A DNA stretch of 8,770 nt from an uncultured Eubacteriales bacterium (GCA_900555345.1 USKS01000043.1:1-8770), one strand, 5' to 3'. Shown: positions 1 through 5,490, counted from the first letter of the stretch. Numbers and translations: made by a program. Notes: generated from the letters alone by a model not told the origin.

Positions 1-949
1 TTTCAAAGCCGCGGATAAGCGCGCCGGTTATAGCCGCCGTGAGAACATCGCCCTCTCCGGCATAACCCGTGCCGCGCTCAAGAGCCTTGCACGCCTCCAT
101 AAACGGCATTACCGTAAGTCCGTTTTCGGGTCTTATCTCACGGAAGTTTACGGTGAACGCGTCAAGCGAATGCTTTTCAAGCCAGTGACGCACCGCAAGG
201 CAGTTGCGCACGGTCTTTGCGTGGCTCTCTCTTGAGAAAGGCGCAAGAACACGGTAACTTTCCAGATCCTTTTTAATTTCGGCATCTACCTCTTCGTCGC
301 TGACGGCGGCGCGAAGCTTTGTGAGCTCTTCTCCGTCGGAATAGACGGCGGTAACACCGAAACGCTCCTTCAGTTCTTCGTCCGAAATGAGGAAATCTCC
401 CATGCCGTCAAAGCTGCCGCCGATTGTACCCACACGGCTGCCCGCAAGCGAGCAAGCACCGACAGCGGCGCGAACGAGCCTTGCAGCCCTCTCGACCACA
501 TCGCTCGTGGGGAAATGTCCCGCAGCTATAGCATAAGACTTGCCGCGGCGACTGAGCATGCTTGTCATGTCCATAACGCCGTGTATACCGTGATTCATGT
601 TGATCTCTCCGCTGTCCTGCGCGGGGCTGAAATCATATGTTTCGGTGGTGTCGAGAACAACGATAGGCAGCTTTGTGCCCGCAAGAGCATCTATGGACTC
701 AAGGGACGGAGAGTATGCCGCGTGCCAGGTGACAATGCACTTTACGCCATCGTTTTCAAACTTGGAAACGCATGCCTCAAACTCACTTTTCACGCAGCAG
801 AAGCTGTTTCTTACAACATCAAAGCCAAGCTCTTCAAAACGGTCGCAAAGCTTGTTGTAAAAAGGCTCAAGACGGTCTCTTATGGTAAGCCCGCAGTCAT
901 CATACAGCTTTATGTACAGGGGCAGTACGCCGATTTTGATCTTTTCCAC
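1..949 (-). CDS. L-arabinose/L-fucose isomerase-fold protein (partial, C-terminus outside window)
   Basis: The 316 visible residues run from a GTG start and are open to the window edge, so the C-terminal third is missing (the family is usually about 450-500 residues). The N-terminus (KIKIGVLPLYIKLY) looks like the first Rossmann-like strand of the AraA/FucI family. GTIGGSFDGMGDF near residues 174-186 and GTGYAGEGDVLTAA near 293-306 resemble the AraA core. By family analogy the Glu of the GEGD motif (299) would be one of the metal-binding glutamates of the aldose-ketose isomerase site. The remaining expected ligands lie beyond the edge. The start at 949 is preceded by AAGGTGAGG, directly after the stop of the upstream amidohydrolase gene with an 18-base gap, so the two are co-transcribed. 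An in-frame GTG 15 bases upstream falls inside that ribosome site and is less likely. The family is fairly sure; the sugar is unknown, and AraA itself is not claimed. Confidence 0.8.
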   Translation of the reverse strand, partial: MEKIKIGVLPLYIKLYDDCGLTIRDRLEPFYNKLCDRFEELGFDVVRNSFCCVKSEFEACVSKFENDGVKCIVTWHAAYSPSLESIDALAGTKLPIVVLDTTETYDFSPAQDSGEINMNHGIHGVMDMTSMLSRRGKSYAIAAGHFPTSDVVERAARLVRAAVGACSLAGSRVGTIGGSFDGMGDFLISDEELKERFGVTAVYSDGEELTKLRAAVSDEEVDAEIKKDLESYRVLAPFSRESHAKTVRNCLAVRHWLEKHSLDAFTVNFREIRPENGLTVMPFMEACKALERGTGYAGEGDVLTAAITGALIRGFE

Positions 950-967
950 TTTTGTGTACCTCACCTT

Positions 968-1996
968 TTATATCTTCATATTGAAAAGCCGCGCCGTGTT
1001 GTTGCACAGTATATCGCATACGTCCTCGCGGCTGAGCATCAGCTCCTCGGCACAGCGCTTGAACGCGCGCAGCTCCTCGTACATGAACGTGGTCATATGA
1101 GAAGCGTCGTCGACTTCCTTCATGTTGGGGTCACCGGAAACATCGCCGTACGCGCCGCGCGGAACAACGTTTACATAGTGGTTGTCCTCGCAGATACGGT
1201 ACATACGCATTTTGGTAATAGGCATATCGGAGCCGAACATAAGGCGCTTTGTGCCTACAGCCTCAATACACTTGACCATTGCGAGGGTAAGCGTGTTGGC
1301 GGTGAAATCGAACTTCATGTTCTTCGTATGCTTCAGAGTCTCGAAAGCATCGCCTATATCGCCGGGCACATATGCTCTGCCTATGTGGGCGATAATAATT
1401 TTCGCATTCGGGTACTTTTCCTCAATCTCCATCATCTGCGCAAGGTTGACGGGGTCGCGCAGACGCAGCGAACGGGGGATATGCAGCATTACTATGCCGC
1501 CAAGCTCGTCCATGACCTTGAGATGCTCATGGGTGAGAAAATCGAAAATACGCACTTCGTTTGCGGGTATGTAGGAAGGAGAATTGTTAAGATATGGCTT
1601 TATGCCGTAAAATCCGGCTTTCATAGCCGCGCGGATCTCATCCGCAGGGGTATCCCAGTTTGTGCAGTAAAGCGCGGGGAGCCCCTCCTGCTTTGAGCAG
1701 CCGAGAACATACTCGTTCACCTCGGGCAGCCTGCATGAGGGCATACCCATGATGACGGCGCGCACATTTTTGCCCGGGAACATCTGAAGATACGACTGCT
1801 TCATATCCTCTATGGTAAGATCGGGAGCGACCATGTGAGGCCAGTTTACGCAGCCTTTTCTGTCTGCGGCGCTGTGACGCTGCATCTCCTGCTTGTAGAT
1901 GTGTACATGAACGTCTATGATATTGTCCGGCAGAAAGTCTCGAAGCTCTTCTTCATAAACCTGTCTGTCATAATCGGTTACATTTACACCGAACAT
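968..1996 (-). CDS. Amidohydrolase-2 family (TIM-barrel metal-dependent hydrolase)
   Basis: A 342-residue cytoplasmic protein without signal peptide. It shows the layout of the amidohydrolase-2 family (PF04909): IIDVHVHI with the metal-binding HxH pair (His30, His32), GIKPY with Lys133, LHIPRS with His172, IIAHIGRAY with His204, MFGSDMPI with Asp257, and the usual closing helix (ILCNNTARLF, about 329-338). All metal ligands expected of the fold are present, so it is probably active. Family members hydrolyse lactones and cyclic carboxylates or decarboxylate aromatic acids. Next to an AraA/FucI-like gene, a sugar-lactone or related carbohydrate substrate is a reasonable guess but only inference. 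The ATG at 1996 follows AAGGAGATATATT, a good ribosome site. The gene is first in its transcript behind the promoter at 2032-2060. Confidence 0.85.
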   Translation of the reverse strand: MFGVNVTDYDRQVYEEELRDFLPDNIIDVHVHIYKQEMQRHSAADRKGCVNWPHMVAPDLTIEDMKQSYLQMFPGKNVRAVIMGMPSCRLPEVNEYVLGCSKQEGLPALYCTNWDTPADEIRAAMKAGFYGIKPYLNNSPSYIPANEVRIFDFLTHEHLKVMDELGGIVMLHIPRSLRLRDPVNLAQMMEIEEKYPNAKIIIAHIGRAYVPGDIGDAFETLKHTKNMKFDFTANTLTLAMVKCIEAVGTKRLMFGSDMPITKMRMYRICEDNHYVNVVPRGAYGDVSGDPNMKEVDDASHMTTFMYEELRAFKRCAEELMLSREDVCDILCNNTARLFNMKI

Positions 1997-2031
1997 AATA
2001 TATCTCCTTATATAATTAAAATTTCATTATA

Positions 2032-2060
2032 AATATAGCACACGCGCCTGCCAAAGTCAA
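2032..2060 (-). promoter_or_regulatory. Sigma-A-type promoter of the amidohydrolase-isomerase operon
   Basis: On the minus strand, TTGACT (2055-2060) and TATATT (2032-2037) are separated by exactly 17 bases. The -10 is preceded by TGTGC, giving an extended -10 (TGN). Transcription would start near 2025, leaving a leader of roughly 30 bases before the ATG at 1996. No clear operator palindrome or riboswitch is visible. Confidence 0.8.
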
Positions 2061-2126
2061 CCGCGGTGCGCACATATTACGGCATATTTTGCGCATTTTT
2101 GAAGTCTATTCCGTCATAACGGCTGC

Positions 2127-2169
2127 AAATAATTAGGCGCGGCAATGCTGCCGCGCCCCGTAATTATTT
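2127..2169 (-). terminator. Terminator of the tsaE-tsaB-rpiB operon
   Basis: A 9-bp GC-rich stem (2136-2144 with 2149-2157) with a 4-base loop is extended by a further 9 complementary AT bases (2127-2135 with 2161-2169) across a 3-base bulge. The T-rich tail on the minus strand is TAATTATTT. The outer arm overlaps the rpiB stop codon at 2164-2166. The AT arms are symmetric, so it might also act on the other strand, but no plus-strand gene enters it. Confidence 0.75.
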
Positions 2170-2610
2170 TTCTTCCTCTGCCATTACCTTTGCGATGCGC
2201 GTGCTGTGACGTCCGCCCTCAAACTCCGTGTCGAGAAACAGATCGGTTATGTCGCAGGCAAGCCCCGCCCCGATAACTCTTGCGCCCATGCAAAGCACAT
2301 TCGCGTCGTTGTGCATTCGTGTCATTCTTGCGCTGAACGTATCCGAGCAAACTGCCGCGCGTATGCCGCGCACCTTGTTTGCGCACATACTCATGCCAAT
2401 GCCCGTGCCGCAGATAAGTATGGCACAATCGTATTTTCCCTCGGTCACGGCATGGCAGGCGGGTATACCGTAGTCGGGATAATCCACGCTTGCGGTGCTG
2501 TCGCAGCCCATGTCTGTATAATCCTCGCCGCGCTCCTCAAGGTGACGGATGATCTCAAGCTTCAGTTCGTATCCGCCGTGGTCGCAGGCGATAGCGATCT
2601 TTTTTTTCAT
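2164..2610 (-). CDS. rpiB: Ribose-5-phosphate isomerase B
   Basis: The 148-residue protein has the usual RpiB length. It interconverts ribose 5-phosphate and ribulose 5-phosphate in the non-oxidative pentose phosphate pathway, in the cytoplasm. Visible family motifs are IACDHGGYELK with Asp10-His11, ICGTGIGMS with Cys67 (the catalytic cysteine of the Escherichia coli type) and Thr69, and RMHNDANVLCMGARVIG with His100. The frame is open for 25 more codons upstream, but the start was placed at MKKKIAIACDHGG. There AGAAAGGATATTTGCAAA gives a ribosome site at normal distance, and RpiB proteins begin at this point. The related LacA/LacB and allose-6-phosphate isomerases share the fold, but the canonical motifs and housekeeping context favour RpiB. 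It is last in the operon, 113 bases after tsaB, with a small hairpin in that gap. Confidence 0.95.
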   Translation of the reverse strand: MKKKIAIACDHGGYELKLEIIRHLEERGEDYTDMGCDSTASVDYPDYGIPACHAVTEGKYDCAILICGTGIGMSMCANKVRGIRAAVCSDTFSARMTRMHNDANVLCMGARVIGAGLACDITDLFLDTEFEGGRHSTRIAKVMAEEEK

Positions 2611-2645
2611 TTTGCAAATATCCTTTCTGAGTTTGTGCTGTATGT

Positions 2646-2664
2646 AAAGCCGCATGCCGGCTTT
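2646..2664 (-). other. Small hairpin in the tsaB-rpiB gap
   Basis: Seven complementary bases (2646-2652 with 2658-2664) surround a 5-base loop. No T-run follows on the minus strand, so it is not a convincing terminator. It could protect a processed mRNA end or weakly attenuate rpiB. I see no good promoter in this 113-base gap. Confidence 0.35.
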
Positions 2665-2723
2665 ATATCGTTTTTGATCGGTCATGCGGACGCTTTGAAA
2701 ATATATGTATCATATCCGCTCGC

Positions 2724-3458
2724 TTACCGCCGCCCGGCGGTACCCGATGCACCGGCGGCAAGCGCCGCGGCGCGAAGGCGCTCGTCGCGCTCACGCTCCG
2801 CCTGCGGTTTTCGCAGATATACGGGCAGAAGCGCGTCAGGTGTGAAAATGCTCTTGTCTTCCGTTTTGTTCCATATATTTTCGGCAACTGCCGCAACAGA
2901 CGCCGCGCTTTGCAGTCTAAGGCGTTCCGGCGTTTCGAGCTTTCCGAATCCGCACACAAGATCGTAGCCGTCTCCGCAGAAATAAACGTTTTTGTCAAAT
3001 GCCGAAATTGCTTTTCCCAGTTCCTCCGCCCCGACAGCCATGTCTTCGCTCATACGGGTGAGGTTTTTGCCGTCGGAGGAGAAAATCGCCGTGTACACCT
3101 GGTCTCTGCGGGCATTCATGGCGGGGCAAATTATGCCTTCAAGCTCAACAAGATTATAGGCAAGTGCCTCAAGTGAAGATACAGGCACGCACGGAACACT
3201 GTTTTTGAACGCCAGCCCCTTCACCGCCGCAGTTCCTATACGTACACCCGTAAATGACCCCGGACCCACGGACGCGGCGTAAATATCAATGTCGTCAAGA
3301 GCCGCATTGCAGAATTTCAGAAGCTGCTCTATCATGGGCAGCAGCGTAACGCTGTGAGTGTTTCCGGAATTCACCGTGCACTCGCCCAAAGTTTTTCCGT
3401 CGCGGCGCAAAGCCGCGCTGCAAACGGTCGCGGTAGTATCTACAGACAGGATAAGCAT
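2724..3458 (-). CDS. tsaB: TsaB, tRNA t6A37 threonylcarbamoyl transfer complex subunit
   Basis: A 244-residue protein of the ASKHA/glycoprotease-like fold. TsaB is the non-catalytic partner of TsaD, and with TsaE it supports transfer of the threonylcarbamoyl group onto A37 of ANN-decoding tRNAs. Family marks are the N-terminal strand MLILSVDTTA, SVGPGSFTGVRIG (63-75), KGLAF soon after, and VPVSSLEALAYN. The C-terminal end PVYLRKPQAERE is the common TsaB ending, followed here by an Ala/Gly/Arg-rich tail that makes it slightly longer than the approximately 230-residue norm. The ATG at 3458 follows AAAGGAAAAAAC. It lies 36 bases after tsaE in the same orientation. The often-adjacent rimI and tsaD do not follow; rpiB does. 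Confidence 0.94.
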   Translation of the reverse strand: MLILSVDTTATVCSAALRRDGKTLGECTVNSGNTHSVTLLPMIEQLLKFCNAALDDIDIYAASVGPGSFTGVRIGTAAVKGLAFKNSVPCVPVSSLEALAYNLVELEGIICPAMNARRDQVYTAIFSSDGKNLTRMSEDMAVGAEELGKAISAFDKNVYFCGDGYDLVCGFGKLETPERLRLQSAASVAAVAENIWNKTEDKSIFTPDALLPVYLRKPQAERERDERLRAAALAAGASGTAGRR

Positions 3459-3494
3459 ATGTTTTTTCCTTTAATATATTTTCGCCGTCCGGCG

Positions 3495-3923
3495 TCAGTC
3501 GTCGACTGTGATCTTTCGTTTTTCGCCGCCGAGCTTTTCGATGGTCACCTTGACCGCGCCCGCGGGGATCTCCGGCAGAAACTCGCTCCACTCCACAATG
3601 CAGTTACCTCCGGCAACATAGTCGTCAAAGCCTATGCCGTACAGCGCGTCGGCGTCGTCCTCCAGACGGTACAGATCGAAATGGTAAAGAGGGACGCTGC
3701 CGCCAAGATACTCGTTTACGACGGTAAACGTGGGGCTCTTTACCCGACTTGTCGGCGAGAGCACGGAGGCGAAGCCGCGGACAAAAGCGGTTTTCCCCGC
3801 GCCGAGATCCCCGTACAGGCATACGAATATCCTGTCGTTTCCATTTCCGCAAAGCCTCCTTGCCAGAGAAGCTCCGCACTCCTCGGTCTCCGAGGCACTG
3901 TTCGTTATATACTCAAAAGACAT
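3495..3923 (-). CDS. tsaE: TsaE, ATPase of the tRNA t6A synthesis complex
   Basis: The 142-residue protein is typical in length for TsaE, the P-loop ATPase that energises turnover of the TsaB-TsaD complex. It shows the Walker A GDLGAGKT (38-45), SPTFTVVNEY (63-72), HFDLYRL (81-87), and the conserved CIVEWSE segment (108-114) with Glu111-Trp112 typical of the family. The frame continues 24 codons upstream to 3995, but that stretch overlaps the predicted promoter and has no family similarity. The ATG at 3923 is preceded by CGGAGGCATAT and gives the expected start MSFEYITNSA. It is first in the tsaE-tsaB-rpiB operon behind the promoter at 3986-4014. Confidence 0.94.
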   Translation of the reverse strand: MSFEYITNSASETEECGASLARRLCGNGNDRIFVCLYGDLGAGKTAFVRGFASVLSPTSRVKSPTFTVVNEYLGGSVPLYHFDLYRLEDDADALYGIGFDDYVAGGNCIVEWSEFLPEIPAGAVKVTIEKLGGEKRKITVDD

Positions 3924-3985
3924 ATATGCCTCCGCAATTCGGTTTCCGACCGTCCTTTTGCGGGCGATACGGATATATCCAGTAC

Positions 3986-4014
3986 AGTATAGCACATACG
4001 GCGCAAAATTTCAA
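3986..4014 (-). promoter_or_regulatory. Promoter of the tsaE-tsaB-rpiB operon
   Basis: On the minus strand, TTGAAA (4009-4014) and TATACT (3986-3991) are separated by 17 bases, and TGTGC precedes the -10 as an extended element. Expected start is near 3979, giving a leader of about 56 bases. It is back-to-back with the tRNA promoter, and the two -35 boxes are 27 bases apart. Confidence 0.8.
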
Positions 4015-4041
4015 ATAAAACGAAAAAATAGTGCGCGTCTA

Positions 4042-4070
4042 TTTACATTTTACAAAAGCTGTGCTATACT
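4042..4070 (+). promoter_or_regulatory. Promoter of tRNA-Arg(CCG)
   Basis: TTTACA (4042-4047), a 17-base spacer and TATACT (4065-4070) with TGTGC directly before the -10. The mature tRNA begins 15 bases after the -10, so the 5' leader removed by RNase P would be short, under about 10 bases. Confidence 0.82.
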
Positions 4071-4084
4071 CATATGGTAAATAA

Positions 4085-4161
4085 CCGCCCGTAGCTCAGC
4101 TGGATAGAGCACCGGATTCCGATTCCGGGTGCCGTAGGTTCGAATCCTGTCGGGCGGGCCA
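4085..4161 (+). tRNA. tRNA-Arg (anticodon CCG)
   Basis: The 77-base cloverleaf folds fully. The 7-bp acceptor is CCGCCCG with CGGGCGG, the D arm is GCTC...GAGC, and the anticodon stem is CCGGA (4112-4116) with TCCGG (4124-4128) around the loop TTCCGAT. The anticodon is CCG at 4119-4121, with U33 before it. The T arm GTAGG-TTCGAAT-CCTGT carries the standard loop but with wobble pairs at its base. The discriminator is G4158 and CCA is encoded (4159-4161). It reads the arginine codon CGG and resembles the Escherichia coli CCG isoacceptor in D arm and T loop. It stands alone between its promoter and terminator, divergent from tsaE. Confidence 0.96.
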
Positions 4162-4163
4162 AG

Positions 4164-4194
4164 AAAAACCGTTTGCCAAAGGCAAACGGTTTTT
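4164..4194 (+). terminator. Intrinsic terminator of the tRNA-Arg gene
   Basis: A perfect 14-bp stem (4164-4177 with 4181-4194) with a 3-base AAA loop, the last five stem bases being the T-run. It starts three bases after the CCA, and the repeat array begins immediately downstream of its T-run. Confidence 0.92.
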
Positions 4195-4196
4195 CA

Positions 4197-4272
4197 GTTA
4201 TATTCGCCTTCGGCGAGTGATATTACTACGCAGTGATATTCGGTCTATGACCGAGTGATATTCGCTGCGCGA
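4197..4272 (+). repeat. Direct-repeat array: GTGATATT linkers separating small hairpins
   Basis: An 8-base motif GTGATATT occurs exactly at 4217-4224, 4233-4240 and 4255-4262, with a one-mismatch copy GTTATATT at 4197-4204. Start-to-start spacing is 20, 16 and 22. Every interval holds a different self-complementary segment: TCGCC/GGCGA (4204-4216, loop TTC), ACT/AGT (4225-4234, weak), TCGGTC/GACCGA (4240-4254, loop TAT), and TCGC/GCGA (4262-4272, loop TGC). The linkers are constant while the stems change sequence but stay paired. That pattern suggests selection on structure, or amplification of a foldable unit, rather than a simple tandem copy. No coding frame runs through it. Confidence 0.8.
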
Positions 4273-4367
4273 GTTTCTGCGGCGAATGTAATTTCATTGC
4301 GCCATAGGCGCAATCTCACTTTTACCGCAGGCAGAAATATCACGCCGAACATAGTGAGGCATATCAC
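4233..4367. repeat. Branched inverted repeat closed by reversed GTGATATT copies
   Basis: The motif reappears inverted as AATATCAC (4336-4343) and CATATCAC (4360-4367). The pairs can nest: 4233-4239 with 4361-4367, and 4255-4261 with 4337-4343. Inside these, TTCTGC (4275-4280) can pair with GCAGAA (4331-4336), or alternatively CTGCGG (4277-4282) with CCGCAG (4325-4330). At the centre is a perfect 8-bp hairpin, ATTGCGCC (4296-4303) with GGCGCAAT (4307-4314), loop ATA. The side hairpins of the direct-repeat array and a GCC...GGC segment (4344-4360) would protrude as branches. The whole could form a cruciform in DNA or a multi-branched RNA. Its function is unknown. Confidence 0.7.
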
Positions 4368-4374
4368 TTATCTC

Positions 4375-4403
4375 TTTACAAGCTTACTTTCTTATGCTAT
4401 ATT
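4375..4403 (+). promoter_or_regulatory. Promoter of the four-helix-bundle gene
   Basis: TTTACA (4375-4380), a 17-base spacer and TATATT (4398-4403), with ATGC before the -10 giving the extended TGN element. The expected start near 4410 falls at the ribosome site itself, so the leader would be only about 12 bases and the repeat structures upstream would not be in this transcript. Confidence 0.7.
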
Positions 4404-4421
4404 TAATTTGAGGTGATAACA

Positions 4422-4781
4422 ATGTCAGACAGCATCTTACGTTATAAGTCAAAAGAATTTGCCAAACAAATAGTTTTTCTGTGTCGAAACATTAAGACAA
4501 CCGTCAAAGAATCAGTCCTGACAAATCAGCTTTTACGCTCCGGCACAAGCATTGGTGCAAACATTCATGAAGCACAGTATGCACAAGGCAAAAAAGATTT
4601 CATATCCAAATTCGAAATAGCACTGAAAGAATGCTTCGAAACGGAATATTGGCTGGAACTTCTTTTTGAAACCGAATATATTTCGGAATCAGCATACAAG
4701 CCTATACAAAATCAATGCGGTGCAATCAGAAGAATGCTGATTGCGTCCCTTAACACAGCAAAGGAAAATGACAAACAATAA
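4422..4781 (+). CDS. Four-helix-bundle protein, 23S rRNA intervening-sequence (S23) family
   Basis: The 119-residue protein is predicted all-helical, with no signal peptide or membrane segment. Characteristic of the TIGR02436 / 23S rRNA intervening-sequence protein family are the segments LLRSGTSIGANIHEA (37-51), a following basic patch QGKKDFISKF (55-64), and IALKECFETEYWLELL (66-81) in the third helix. It also resembles the Avd accessory fold of diversity-generating retroelements. Its biochemical role is not established. Members occur inside rRNA intervening sequences but also, as here, alone in the chromosome. The start is ATG 4422, eight bases after GAGG. An in-frame GTG at 4413 is part of that ribosome site. 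The gene is visibly richer in AAA, ATT, CAA and GAA codons than its neighbours, suggesting transfer. It has its own promoter, repeat structures upstream and a structured tail downstream. Confidence 0.88.
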   Translation: MSDSILRYKSKEFAKQIVFLCRNIKTTVKESVLTNQLLRSGTSIGANIHEAQYAQGKKDFISKFEIALKECFETEYWLELLFETEYISESAYKPIQNQCGAIRRMLIASLNTAKENDKQ

Positions 4782-4793
4782 ATGGATTCAACA

Positions 4794-4853
4794 GGGATGA
4801 GTTTTTAAACTCGGATAGCTTATAAGCGCCTTAAGCTCACCCGTCAGCGCTTA
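4794..4853 (+). other. Structured 3' flank of the four-helix-bundle gene
   Basis: Between the stop codon and the terminator several complementary segments overlap. GGGATGAG (4794-4801) pairs with CTCACCC (4836-4842) with one bulged base. GAGTTT/AAACTC is at 4799-4812. AGCTTA (4817-4822) pairs with TAAGCT (4832-4837), and TAAGCGC (4823-4829) pairs with GCGCTTA (4847-4853). The alternatives are mutually exclusive. No GTGATATT motif occurs here. The density of pairing is higher than expected for a plain spacer, but its role is unknown. Confidence 0.45.
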
Positions 4854-4897
4854 AAAGCCCGCTCCTGCTTTCTCTCGGAAAGCGGGAGCGGGCTTTT
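4853..4897. terminator. Bidirectional terminator between converging genes
   Basis: A 20-bp stem (4853-4872 with 4878-4897, one G-T wobble) with a 5-base loop TCTCG. It starts with AAAA and ends with TTTT, so each strand ends in a T-run. It serves the four-helix-bundle gene on the plus strand and the exonuclease, last gene of the large operon, on the minus strand. Confidence 0.93.
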
Positions 4898-4923
4898 GTT
4901 ATGCCGCAATTTCGTCAATTGTC

Positions 4924-5490
4924 TTATCTGCACGTTTTTGCCGCAGTCATATCGTATGTACGTATATAGCGCGAAACATCCGCACCCATGTCCATATAAT
5001 TTTTCAAAAGCATTGCCGCCGCACGGGCATCGCTGCCCGCGTTGTGATGGCAAAGATCAATGTCAAAACAGCTGCACATGGTATCGAGCCTGTGGTTCGG
5101 CAGCTCGGGACACATTTTTCTGCCCAGCGCGCAGGTGCAAACATACGAAAGCCTGTCCGGCGCGTCGGCGCCGTATGCCCTGAGGCATTTTGCCAGAACG
5201 CCCATATCAAACGGCGCGTTGTGCGCCGCAAGCACCCCGCTGCACATTACGGGAGAGAGAACCTCCCAAAGCTCGCCGAAGGTGGGGCTGTCCGCCACAT
5301 CCGCGGGAGATATTCCCGTCAGCGCCACATTGAAGCGCGCAAACCATGTTTCGGGATTTACAAGAGTGTATATCTCGCGCACTATCTCCCCGCCCTCAAG
5401 CACCGAGACGCCTATGGCGCTCATGCGGTCGTTGAGGGAGTTGGGAGTTTCAACATCAAAAACTACAAATCTGCCGCCGTTTGAATTCAA
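4924..5490 (-). CDS. DEDDh 3'-5' exonuclease (DnaQ / Pol III epsilon-like)
   Basis: A single-domain exonuclease of 188 residues, of the size of stand-alone DnaQ-like proteins. The DEDDh residues are all present: VFDVET (Asp12, Glu14), AHNAPFDMGVL (Asp95), and HNAGSDA (His149, Asp154). It should remove nucleotides from the 3' end of DNA or RNA with two metal ions. Whether it proofreads, repairs or degrades RNA cannot be told. No ATG or GTG lies in frame before motif I. The start is therefore TTG at 5490, preceded by AAAGGCGG (5497-5504), which overlaps the stop codon of the upstream YhcH gene. The gene is last in the operon, before the bidirectional terminator. Confidence 0.88.
   Translation of the reverse strand: MNSNGGRFVVFDVETPNSLNDRMSAIGVSVLEGGEIVREIYTLVNPETWFARFNVALTGISPADVADSPTFGELWEVLSPVMCSGVLAAHNAPFDMGVLAKCLRAYGADAPDRLSYVCTCALGRKMCPELPNHRLDTMCSCFDIDLCHHNAGSDARAAAMLLKNYMDMGADVSRYIRTYDMTAAKTCR

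Noticed and set aside
515..1696. A 393-codon open frame on the plus strand
   Set aside because: It lies opposite two well-supported minus-strand genes, has no ribosome site of note and no recognisable motif. It is an antisense shadow of GC-biased codons.
1997..2031. Riboswitch or operator in the amidohydrolase leader
   Set aside because: The leader is about 30 bases of AT-rich sequence with no stable stem; it is too short for a known riboswitch.
2646..2664. Intrinsic terminator after tsaB
   Set aside because: The stem is only 7 bp and no T-run follows it on the minus strand.
2611..2685. Longer N-terminus for rpiB starting at 2685
   Set aside because: The extra 25 residues match nothing in the family, and the ribosome site and family start both point to 2610.
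2206..2967. A 253-codon plus-strand open frame
   Set aside because: It runs antisense to rpiB and tsaB, with composition rich in Ala, Arg and Cys and no domain.
4197..4367. CRISPR array
   Set aside because: The repeats are only 8 bases, spacing is 16-22 bases, the gaps are self-complementary and no cas gene is near.
4413..4415. GTG at 4413 as start of the four-helix-bundle gene
   Set aside because: It is part of the GAGG ribosome site that serves the ATG at 4422.
4085..4860. Integrative element using the tRNA-Arg 3' end as attachment site
   Set aside because: No second copy of the tRNA 3' end is found downstream and there is no integrase. The insert begins after the tRNA terminator, not in the tRNA.
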